From NCBI GenBank assembly GCA_016764835.1, contig JAESRD010000308.1, forward strand, positions 1 through 6,172: a stretch of DNA of 6,172 nt, in the 5' to 3' direction. A program made the position numbers and the translations under genes. The first letter of the stretch is position 1. Each line of letters starts with the position of its first letter. The notes under the pieces were generated by a model. The model saw nothing but the letters and a program-made list of their open reading frames with translations. It ran no database searches and was not told the DNA's origin. This document shows positions 1-6,172 of the stretch, piece by piece. The stretch comes from Paracoccaceae bacterium. Its GTDB lineage: Bacteria; Pseudomonadota; Alphaproteobacteria; Rhodobacterales; Rhodobacteraceae.

Positions 1-28
1 GCGCCGCAACAGCCCCGCCACCTGCCCT

Positions 29-54
29 CAGGCTGCTAAGGAAAACCTTACCTG
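29..54 (+). other. Small imperfect hairpin, possible weak terminator
   Basis: TAAGG (37-41) and CCTTA (46-50) form a perfect five-base-pair stem around an AAAA loop. CAGG (29-32) and CCTG (51-54) extend it to nine pairs with a four-base bulge (CTGC, 33-36) on the left arm. No T-run follows, so it is not a standard intrinsic terminator. It could mark the end of an upstream transcript, because a TAA stop at 37-39 lies inside the stem, or it could be chance. Confidence 0.25.
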
Positions 55-68
55 TATCTGCGAAACTC

Positions 69-98
69 TTGCACGAAGGGCGCGTTATGCTGTGCTAA
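69..98 (+). promoter_or_regulatory. Weak candidate sigma-70 promoter
   Basis: TTGCAC at 69-74 resembles a -35 element. An 18-base spacer leads to TGCTAA (93-98), a poor -10 with only two of six consensus bases. The better -10-like string TATGCT (86-91) is too close to that -35. The position, about 45 bases before the start codon, is plausible. The match is weak and the true promoter may lie left of the window. Confidence 0.2.
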
Positions 99-132
99 GC
101 TTCATGTGAGATTGAGCCAGTAGGGCACAAGC

Positions 133-138
133 AAAGGA
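133..138 (+). promoter_or_regulatory. Ribosome binding site of the A2M gene
   Basis: AAAGGA lies seven bases before ATG 146 and matches the Shine-Dalgarno core. It supports ATG 146 over the in-frame ATG two codons later (152), for which the spacing would be long. The ATG 146 start also gives a proper signal peptide with an early Arg followed by a hydrophobic core. Confidence 0.75.
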
Positions 139-145
139 ACACGCG

Positions 146-202
146 ATGCGGATGATCTATTTGGCAATTGTGTTCGCGCTGAGCTGGTCGGCTTGCTTGG
201 CC
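146..202 (+). other. Signal peptide of the A2M protein
   Basis: Residues 1-19 show Arg2, a hydrophobic stretch (I4 to A16) and C-L-A before E20, a reasonable signal peptidase I site (small residues at -3 and -1). C17 is preceded by W-S-A, which fails the usual lipobox because the -3 position is Trp rather than Leu, Val or Ile. I therefore favour a soluble periplasmic protein over a lipoprotein, although E. coli YfhM is a lipoprotein. Confidence 0.75.
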
Positions 203-3200
203 GAAGAATGGGTGCCGCAACGCAGCGCTATCGTCTCACAAGATATCGACTATCTCGGCACTGATATTCAGGCGATCTTTGACACGACGTTGCCCGCCTG
301 TCAGGCCGCCTGTCTCGACAATGGCCTTTGTCGTGCTTTTACCTTCAACCAACGTTCCGACGCTTGTTTCCTCAAGGCCGAAGTGCTGCAAACCGCGCCC
401 TATGAAGGGGCGATATCGGCCCATATTACCGAGCTTTCGGCGATAACGATGCTGATGTCCCAACAGCGGGCGGCTGAGGTGAGCTTCCTTGATATTGGCC
501 TGTTTGAGCGGGCCTTGGCGCTGGGCGAAGCGATTGGCCAATTGCACCCGGCCAATGAATTTGGAACGCCTGATCTGGTGGCATCGGCGTTTGCCGCGCG
601 TGCGGGTGGCAAGGCTTTTGAGGCAATGGCGCTTATGGGCGCTGCGGCCTCAGTGTCTGGCCGGTCTGAACATTGGCTCGAATATGCCCGCTTGGCATTG
701 GTCGCACAGGGCGACAACCGGGCGCAAACCCGCACGATCCGCCGCCGGGCGCTGCCAGCAACTCTCAGCGCCTATTTGCGGGCCGATGGCGACAAGCTAC
801 AGGCCGAGATTTTGGCTCAGCTGGCGCGGGCGCTTGAGCAAGAAAACCAGGGCGCTGACATGGTGCCGGTTTTGCGGCTGGCGCAATCGCAGGCGCCAAA
901 CCGCCAGACAGAGCAGGCGCTTGAGCGGGCAATTGGCCTTTACGGTTTTCGGGTCCTCGATACCGATGTGCAAAGCGATCTGGCCGCGCCGCGCGTTTGC
1001 ATCAGTTTCTCTGAGCCTTTGGTGCAGGCCGGGCTGGACTATGCCACCTATCTGCGGCTGCCGAGCCAAAGCCTGACCGTTGAGGCGCAAGGCCGCCAGC
1101 TTTGCGTTGACGGGTTAACCCACGGCCAGCGCCTGCAAATGCAGCTGCGCCCCGGCCTGCCTGCGGCCAGCGGCGAGGTGCTTGAGCGCCCTGTCGAGCT
1201 GTCGCTCTATGTCCGCGACCGCAGCCCGGCTGTGCGCTTTACCTCGCGGGCCTACCTGTTGCCGCGTCTGGGCGATATTGCGCTGCCGGTCGAGACCGTA
1301 AACCTGACCGAGCTGGAGCTGACGCTGCTGCATGTGTCGGACCGCAATCTGATAAGATCCATGCAAGAAGATTTCTTTGCATCCCCGCTTTATCCGTGGC
1401 GGGCTGACCAGTTTGAGCAACAGCTTGCCAGTGAGATATGGCACGGCACTGCCGACGTGCCCCAGACCCTCAACCAAGACATGCTGACCCGCTTGCCGCT
1501 GGATGAGGCCTTGGCCGGGCAGCCCGCTGGCATCTATGTGCTTACCGCCGCCATCCCCGGTGCTGACCCGCAAGAAAACCCACCAGCAACCCAGTGGTTT
1601 GTGGTGTCTGACATTGGCATCTCGACCTTGCAGGGCACGGATGGGCTAACGGTCGTGGTGCGCGGGTTGGGCGATGCGCAGGCCAAAGCCGGGGTCGAGG
1701 TCACGCTCTTGTCGCGGGCTAATGCGGTGCTCGGCCAAGCGCAGACCAATGCGCAAGGTGTGGCGGTTTTTGCTGCCGGGCTAACCCGCGGCACCGGCTC
1801 TGCAGCGCCGGGCATGGTCACCGTGACCGACGGTGCCGATGATATGGCGTTTTTGTCGCTGACAGAACCGGCATTTGACCTGTCAGATCGCGGGGTTGAG
1901 GGCCGCCCCTCTGCGCCGCCAATTGATGTTTTCATCACCACGGATCGTGGCGCGTATCGGGCGGGCGAAACCATATGGATCACGGCGCTGATGCGCGACG
2001 ATCAAGCCGCGGGTTTGGCCGGTATTCCGCTAACGGCGCGGCTTATTCGGCCCGACGGGGTTGAGTATTCGCGTCAAAGCTCGAGCGGCGCCGCGCAGGC
2101 TGGCGGCCATGTTTTTGGTCTACAAGTTGGGGCGACCGCGCCGCGCGGCAGCTGGCGCATTGAGCTGGCGGTCGAAGAGGGCGCAACGTTGGCCAGCACC
2201 GGGGTGTTGGTCGAAGATTTCTTGCCAGAGCGGATTGATGTTGTCTTGGCGCTTGATGGCCCGATAAACACACAAAACGGCGCGCCTGAGCTGGGCGTGC
2301 AAGCCCGCTATCTGTTTGGCCCACCCGCCGCTGACCTGCCGATTGAGGGCGACGTGCTGCTGCGCGCTGCCGCGCAAATAGAGGGTTTTGACGGCTATGT
2401 CTTTGGCCTTTATGACGTACCGTTTGAGGCGCGGGCCGAAGGGTTTGGCGGCTTTGTCACCGGGGCAGATGGCGCGGCGCTGGTGGTGCTGAACCTGCCG
2501 CGCCATAGCGGCAACCCGCAGCCGCTAGAGGCGCTGATCACCGCCCGTGTCACTGAGGGCTCTGGCCGTCCGGTTGAACGGCAGCGAGTGGTGCCGGTCT
2601 CGCCAAATGCGCCGTTTATAGGCATCAAGCCCAGCTTTGAAGGGACTTTGGCGCAGGGTACTCAGGCGCAGTTTTCGCTGATCGGGTTGGGGGCTGACCT
2701 AGCGCCTGCACCGATGCAGGTTGAATGGGTGATCAACCGGGTTCGCACGACATATCAATGGTATAGCCTTGGCGGGCGTTGGAACTGGGAGCCGGTGACG
2801 CGCCGGCAACGTGTGGCCTCTGGCACCGCTAGTCTAGGCGGTGCGCCGGTCGATGTGGGCGCAACTGTCGACTGGGGCCGCTATGAGATTGTCGTTGAGC
2901 GCCAAGGTGCCGATTGGGCCGCCGCGTCGACCAGTTTTTATGCCGGGTGGTTTGCGCCTGCAAACGCCGCGACCACGCCTGATCTGTTGGAAGCATCGCT
3001 TGATGCGGCCAGCTATGTCAGCGGCGATATGGCAACTTTGCGGATTGTGCCGCGCTATGCTGGCACGGCGCTGATCACTGTGATGAGCAACAGGGTGATC
3101 TCATTGCATTCGGTTGACGTGATCGAGGGCGAGAACCTGATCGAGCTACCGGTGACTGACGAATGGAGCGCGGGCGCTTATGTCTCCGCCACCGTGATCC

Positions 3201-5581
3201 GGCCAATGGATGTGCCCGCCGGGCATAATCCGGCACGGGCTTTGGGGTTGAGCTATGCGTCGGTCGCCCCCGGCAATAAAGCGCTGGAAGTGCGCATCAA
3301 CGCGCCAGAGGCAATGCGGCCCAATGGGCGGCTCGATGTGAGCGTTATGGTCGAGGGGTTAGCGCCGGGCGAGACCGGCTATGTCACCCTCGCGGCGGTT
3401 GATGTTGGCATTTTGAACCTCACTGGTTTTGACAGCCCAGACCCGCTTGGTCACTATTTTGGCCAGCGTAAACTGGGGGTTGAGATACGCGATATCTACG
3501 GGCGGCTGATTGATGGCATGACTGGCGCGCGCGGGGTCGTCCGCTCGGGTGGTGATGTGTCGGCCCAAGTTGGGGCGCAAGCGCCGCCGCCGACAGAAGA
3601 CCTGTTGGCCTATTTCACTGGGCCGGTGGTGGTCGGGGCTGATGGGCGAGCCAATATCAGCTTTGACATACCCGGCTTTAACGGCGCTATTCGGTTGATG
3701 GCGGTGGCGTGGTCGCCGCGCGGTGTCGGCCAAGCGGTAGCAGAGGTGACCGTCGCTGATCCGGTGGTTATCTCGGCCAGTCTGCCGCGCTTTATGGCCC
3801 CCGATGACCGGTCTCGGCTGTTGGTTGAGCTGATCCATGCGGACGGCCCGGCGCGCAGTGCGCAGGTGGTCGTGACCGCTGGTGCTGGGTTGGCGCTGGC
3901 CGATGTTGGCCCGGTTTTGGCAAGCTGGACCGACGCCGGTGGGCATTGGAGCGGTAGTTTTGATCTGACGGCGCTCAGCCCCGGCACGCATGAGGTGACG
4001 ATTGTTGTGACCACTGATGCAGGCGATGTGTTGACCAAGGTTCTGCGCTTGCCAGTGATGATCAACGACCCTGAAACAGCCCAGACCCAGCGCTTCTCAC
4101 TGCCTGCAGGTGAAAGCTATGTTTTTGATAATACTATCTTTACCGGGCTGATGCCGGGCACGGGCAGTGCCACGCTGGCGGTTGGCTCGCTGGCCCGGTT
4201 TGATGCGCCCGGTCTGCTTAACGCGCTAGACCGCTACCCATATGGCTGCACTGAACAGATCACATCGCGCGCCTTGCCGCTGCTCTATATGGCCCGCGTC
4301 GCCGAGGCGATGGGCGTGGCAGACGCGCCGCCGGTGGCCGAGCGGGTGAGCCAAGCGCTGCAGGACGTGCTGGGCAACCAAGCGGCCAATGGGGCCTTTG
4401 GCCTATGGGGTGCGTATTCCGGTGATCTTTGGCTCGATGCTTATGTGACCGACTTTTTGTCGCGGGCGCGGCAAGAGGGGTTTTCTGTGCCAGATTTGGC
4501 GCTGAATAACGCGTTGGATAACCTGCAAAATCAGGCGAATTATGCCAGTGACTTTGAAGATGGTGGCCAAGATATCGCCTATGCGCTGATGGTTCTGGCC
4601 CGCGAGGGCCGCGCGGCGATTGGTGATTTGCGCTATTATGCCGATGAGAAACGCACAGATTTTGCCACGCCAATGGCGGCGGCGCAGCTGGGCGCGGCAC
4701 TGGCTTATTACGGCGATCAGCTGCGGGCTGACCGGATGTTTGCCCGCGCCGGGCAGATGATTGCGCAAAGCGATCAGGCGGCTGAGCGCCGGGCGTGGCG
4801 CGGTGATTATGGTTCGGCCCGGCGCGATATTGCCGCTGTTTTGGCGTTGGCTATTGAGGCCGGTTCTGAGGCGGTAGACCGTGAGGCTTTGGCGTTGCGT
4901 GTGGTGCGCAGCGCTGGTGCGGCGTCGACACAAGAGGCGGTTTGGACCTTGCTGGCGGCTAATGCCATGATCGGTGATCTGGGCCATAGCGGCATAAGCA
5001 TAAATGGCGGGGTGCCTGACGGGCCTGTGGTGTGGCGCCGCGACGCCGGCCAAGCGGGCGCGCCCTTGGTGATTGCCAATAATGGCGATGGGCCAACTGA
5101 GATAACACTGACCACCTTTGGTGTGGCGGTCGAGCCGGGGCCAGCGAGCGGCAATGGCTATTCTATCCGACGGCAATATTTCACACTTGAAGGGCGTGAA
5201 GTGGCTATGGCTACGGTTGCCCAAGGCACGAGGCTGGCTGTTGTGCTGACAGTTACGCCGCACGGCGAGGCGGCAGCGCGGCTGATGGTCAACGACCCGC
5301 TGCCCGCTGGTTTTGAGATCGATAACCCCAACCTTTTGCGCAGTGGTGAGTTGCGTCAGCTCGGCTGGTTGCACCCGGCTGAGCCTGAAAACGCCCAGTT
5401 TCGGCAAGAGCGGTTCTTGGCGGCGGTTGATCTGCGCGGGCCAGATGCGTTTACGCTGGCCTATATTATTCGTGCTGTCAGCCCCGGCAGTTTTCATCAC
5501 CCCGCTGCCAGTGTCGAAGACATGTACCGCCCACAAATGCGGGCGCAAACGGACACTGGACGGGTGACGGTAACGCCATGA
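146..5581 (+). CDS. Exported PAN/Apple-domain alpha-2-macroglobulin family protein (YfhM-like)
   Basis: This is a thioester-type bacterial A2M, a periplasmic protease trap of 1811 residues; E. coli YfhM is about 1650, and the excess is N-terminal. Residues 1-19 form a signal peptide (hydrophobic 4-16, likely signal peptidase I cleavage after A19). Residues 33-92 are a PAN/Apple-like module with C52, C56, C62 and C74. Residues 98-266 are alpha-helical, possibly TPR-like. MG-type beta domains follow from about 268. The A2M N-terminal domain begins near 593 with TDRGAYRAGE (599-608). An aromatic YQWY...WNWEP patch sits at 870-883. The bait-region domain is roughly 945-1095, and 'AAVDVGILNLTGF' opens the next conserved block. 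The A2M signature domain starts near 1152. The thioester GCTEQ (C1368-Q1371) lies in a helical domain of about 1330-1640. The C-terminal domain ends with a conserved EDMY (1791-1794). The frame is unbroken with good RBS spacing. The stop overlaps pbpC by four bases, so co-translation is likely. Family assignment is secure; the protease targets are not known. Confidence 0.96.
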   Translation: MRMIYLAIVFALSWSACLAEEWVPQRSAIVSQDIDYLGTDIQAIFDTTLPACQAACLDNGLCRAFTFNQRSDACFLKAEVLQTAPYEGAISAHITELSAITMLMSQQRAAEVSFLDIGLFERALALGEAIGQLHPANEFGTPDLVASAFAARAGGKAFEAMALMGAAASVSGRSEHWLEYARLALVAQGDNRAQTRTIRRRALPATLSAYLRADGDKLQAEILAQLARALEQENQGADMVPVLRLAQSQAPNRQTEQALERAIGLYGFRVLDTDVQSDLAAPRVCISFSEPLVQAGLDYATYLRLPSQSLTVEAQGRQLCVDGLTHGQRLQMQLRPGLPAASGEVLERPVELSLYVRDRSPAVRFTSRAYLLPRLGDIALPVETVNLTELELTLLHVSDRNLIRSMQEDFFASPLYPWRADQFEQQLASEIWHGTADVPQTLNQDMLTRLPLDEALAGQPAGIYVLTAAIPGADPQENPPATQWFVVSDIGISTLQGTDGLTVVVRGLGDAQAKAGVEVTLLSRANAVLGQAQTNAQGVAVFAAGLTRGTGSAAPGMVTVTDGADDMAFLSLTEPAFDLSDRGVEGRPSAPPIDVFITTDRGAYRAGETIWITALMRDDQAAGLAGIPLTARLIRPDGVEYSRQSSSGAAQAGGHVFGLQVGATAPRGSWRIELAVEEGATLASTGVLVEDFLPERIDVVLALDGPINTQNGAPELGVQARYLFGPPAADLPIEGDVLLRAAAQIEGFDGYVFGLYDVPFEARAEGFGGFVTGADGAALVVLNLPRHSGNPQPLEALITARVTEGSGRPVERQRVVPVSPNAPFIGIKPSFEGTLAQGTQAQFSLIGLGADLAPAPMQVEWVINRVRTTYQWYSLGGRWNWEPVTRRQRVASGTASLGGAPVDVGATVDWGRYEIVVERQGADWAAASTSFYAGWFAPANAATTPDLLEASLDAASYVSGDMATLRIVPRYAGTALITVMSNRVISLHSVDVIEGENLIELPVTDEWSAGAYVSATVIRPMDVPAGHNPARALGLSYASVAPGNKALEVRINAPEAMRPNGRLDVSVMVEGLAPGETGYVTLAAVDVGILNLTGFDSPDPLGHYFGQRKLGVEIRDIYGRLIDGMTGARGVVRSGGDVSAQVGAQAPPPTEDLLAYFTGPVVVGADGRANISFDIPGFNGAIRLMAVAWSPRGVGQAVAEVTVADPVVISASLPRFMAPDDRSRLLVELIHADGPARSAQVVVTAGAGLALADVGPVLASWTDAGGHWSGSFDLTALSPGTHEVTIVVTTDAGDVLTKVLRLPVMINDPETAQTQRFSLPAGESYVFDNTIFTGLMPGTGSATLAVGSLARFDAPGLLNALDRYPYGCTEQITSRALPLLYMARVAEAMGVADAPPVAERVSQALQDVLGNQAANGAFGLWGAYSGDLWLDAYVTDFLSRARQEGFSVPDLALNNALDNLQNQANYASDFEDGGQDIAYALMVLAREGRAAIGDLRYYADEKRTDFATPMAAAQLGAALAYYGDQLRADRMFARAGQMIAQSDQAAERRAWRGDYGSARRDIAAVLALAIEAGSEAVDREALALRVVRSAGAASTQEAVWTLLAANAMIGDLGHSGISINGGVPDGPVVWRRDAGQAGAPLVIANNGDGPTEITLTTFGVAVEPGPASGNGYSIRRQYFTLEGREVAMATVAQGTRLAVVLTVTPHGEAAARLMVNDPLPAGFEIDNPNLLRSGELRQLGWLHPAEPENAQFRQERFLAAVDLRGPDAFTLAYIIRAVSPGSFHHPAASVEDMYRPQMRAQTDTGRVTVTP
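242..421 (+). other. PAN/Apple-like module of the A2M protein
   Basis: Residues 33-92 read as a PAN/Apple-type fold: D-Y-x-G-T-D, then CQAAC (52-56), C62 within 'LCRAFTF', and C74 in 'ACFLK'. The run C-x3-C-x5-C-x(n)-C with 'CRAFTFN' and 'CFLK' is the core signature of PAN_4-type domains. These modules bind proteins or carbohydrates. In this position it could recognise wall material or a partner, but the sequence does not show the ligand. The four cysteines would make two disulphides in the oxidising periplasm. Confidence 0.8.
3530..3592 (+). other. Candidate bait loop of the A2M protein
   Basis: Residues R1129-P1149 are rich in Gly, Ala, Ser, Gln and Pro and include two arginines (R1129, R1133) and a triple proline (1147-1149). 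They lie between the conserved 'RDIYGRLIDG' block and the 'TEDLLAYFTGPVVV' start of the A2M domain. This is about 220-240 residues before the thioester Cys, close to the spacing in human A2M. Low complexity and a flexible, protease-accessible composition fit a bait loop. The assignment rests on position and composition only. Confidence 0.5.
4244..4258 (+). other. Internal thioester motif GCTEQ
   Basis: Codons 1367-1371 encode G-C-T-E-Q, preceded by Y-P-Y. The C1368 thiol and Q1371 side chain are expected to form the beta-cysteinyl-gamma-glutamyl thioester of the A2M/C3 superfamily (CxEQ). Every required residue is present, so this copy belongs to the covalently trapping class, not to the thioester-less class represented by YfaS. 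Confidence 0.95.
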
Positions 5582-6172
5582 TATTTGCGCGGGCGTGGCT
5601 ATGGCTGGTGGTTGCGGCGCTGATGTTTAGCGTGGCCACGGCCCGCGACAGGTTTGACGATTGGATCGACGCGACTGAGATCCCGCTATTGGCGCAGGCT
5701 TATTCGACCGAGGTGCAGGACCGGAGCGGTGTGCTGCTGCGCGCTTATACCGTGGCCGATGGCCGCTGGCGGCTGCGCACGGGGCTGGATGCTGTCGATC
5801 CGGGCTATATCGAGATGTTGATCCGCTACGAGGATAAACGGTTTTGGCACCATGGCGGGGTTGATTTTCTGGCCATGAGCCGGGTGTTTTGGCTGGCTTT
5901 GCGCTACCAGCACTTCGTCTCAGGCGGCTCGACGCTGAGCATGCAGGTGGCGCGGCTGATCGAGGAAGGGCCAACTGGCACTGTGTCTGGCAAGTTTCGT
6001 CAGATACGGCTGGCTTTGGCGCTGGAGCGGCAGCTGAGCAAGGAAGAAATCCTGACGCTGTATCTTAACCGGGCGCCGTTTGGTGGTAATATCGAAGGGG
6101 TTCGGGCAGCGGCCTATGCGTGGTTTGGCAAGCCCGCGCGGCGGTTGAGACTGAATATCATGAGCAGATCAC
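5578..6172 (+). CDS. pbpC: Penicillin-binding protein 1C, N-terminal part (runs off the window)
   Basis: PbpC is a membrane-anchored peptidoglycan glycosyltransferase/transpeptidase; only about 198 codons are present, covering the anchor and most of the GT51 domain. Residues 5-20 are a membrane segment. GT51 motif 1 is EDKRFWHHGGVD (85-96; E85 is the expected catalytic acid). Motif 2 is GGSTLSMQ (116-123). Motif 3 is G-K-F-R-Q (138-142). 'LSKEEILTLYLNRAPFGG' occupies 153-170, followed by 'EGVRAAAYAWFGK' (173-185). 'NRAPFGG' and the Gln in motif 3 match PbpC rather than PBP1A or PBP1B. The ATG overlaps the upstream stop as ATGA and has no strong Shine-Dalgarno sequence (only GGGTGACGG nearby), so translation is probably coupled to the A2M gene. 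The last 20-30 bases no longer read like the family in this frame. The transpeptidase and C-terminal domains lie outside the window. Confidence 0.93.
   Translation, partial: MIFARAWLWLVVAALMFSVATARDRFDDWIDATEIPLLAQAYSTEVQDRSGVLLRAYTVADGRWRLRTGLDAVDPGYIEMLIRYEDKRFWHHGGVDFLAMSRVFWLALRYQHFVSGGSTLSMQVARLIEEGPTGTVSGKFRQIRLALALERQLSKEEILTLYLNRAPFGGNIEGVRAAAYAWFGKPARRLRLNIMSRS

Larger units (their letters stand above)
1..145. other. Non-coding leader upstream of the A2M gene
   Basis: I find no convincing gene in this stretch. On the plus strand three frames are open from the left edge: one closes at TAA 37-39 (12 codons), one at TAA 97-99 and one at TGA 108-110. Any of them could be the tail of an upstream gene, but none is recognisable. 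On the minus strand the possible starts near 104-106 and 72-74 hit stops within about ten codons. The segment holds a small hairpin at 29-54 and the ribosome binding site of the downstream gene, so it probably carries the 5' untranslated region and perhaps the promoter of the A2M-pbpC operon. Confidence 0.6.

Noticed and set aside
1..39. Open frame closing at TAA 37-39 as the end of an upstream gene
   Set aside because: Only 12 codons are visible, with no recognisable C-terminus. Two other frames are equally open, so none can be favoured.
194..196. C17 as a lipobox cysteine
   Set aside because: Trp at -3 breaks the lipobox consensus and a signal peptidase I site follows directly. I keep lipidation only as an open question.
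489..1076. Plus-strand open frame of 195 codons in a second frame
   Set aside because: Inside the A2M gene. The translation is Trp/Arg/Cys-rich and low in order, typical of an out-of-frame reading.
3359..3991. Minus-strand open frame of 210 codons
   Set aside because: Antisense to the conserved A2M signature region. The composition is shadow-like and no ribosome binding site or family motif is seen.
4403..5548. Minus-strand open frame of 381 codons
   Set aside because: It lies entirely opposite the thioester and C-terminal domains of the A2M gene, which match the family residue by residue. Its translation is Arg/Pro/Gln-rich with no recognisable domain, as expected for an antisense shadow in GC-rich DNA.
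5627..5974. Minus-strand open frame opposite pbpC
   Set aside because: The plus strand here encodes clear GT51 motifs, and the minus-strand product is Pro/Ser/Arg-rich with no motif.
1..6172. CRISPR array, tRNA, rRNA, insertion sequence or attachment site
   Set aside because: I saw no spaced direct repeats, tRNA-like cloverleaf, transposase or terminal inverted repeats. Nearly all the DNA is committed to two coding genes.

Overview
The window looks like a piece of an alphaproteobacterial chromosome, most likely from the Rhodobacteraceae/Roseobacter group. It is GC-rich, codon use favours G/C at third positions, and it carries a long alpha-2-macroglobulin (A2M) gene with an N-terminal PAN/Apple-like module followed directly by pbpC. 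The taxonomic assignment is inferred from style and gene order, not from a marker gene.

Layout: bases 1-145 are a short non-coding leader with a small hairpin, at best a weak promoter, and a good Shine-Dalgarno sequence. Bases 146-5581 encode one very large exported protein of 1811 residues. It has a signal peptide, a four-cysteine PAN/Apple-like module, an alpha-helical spacer, a series of beta-sandwich (MG) domains, a candidate bait loop, a thioester domain with an intact GCTEQ motif, and a C-terminal MG10-type domain. Bases 5578-6172 hold the 5' part of pbpC (penicillin-binding protein 1C), which overlaps the A2M stop codon by four bases (ATGA) and runs off the window. Nearly all sense-strand sequence is accounted for; the other long open frames are shadows of these two genes.

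How the genes may work together: bacterial A2Ms of the YfhM type trap proteases that cleave a bait loop, which exposes a reactive Cys-Gln thioester that binds the attacker covalently. Their genes are characteristically linked to pbpC, a class A-type peptidoglycan glycosyltransferase. The accepted idea is a periplasmic guard-and-repair module: A2M neutralises proteases entering through a damaged envelope and PbpC helps mend the wall. The four-base overlap supports co-expression here.

The system itself is known. The points worth a second look are the PAN/Apple fusion, the complete accounting of all eight cysteines, whether the protein is a lipoprotein or soluble, the Gln at the second catalytic position of PbpC, and a reading-frame anomaly in the last 20-30 bases.
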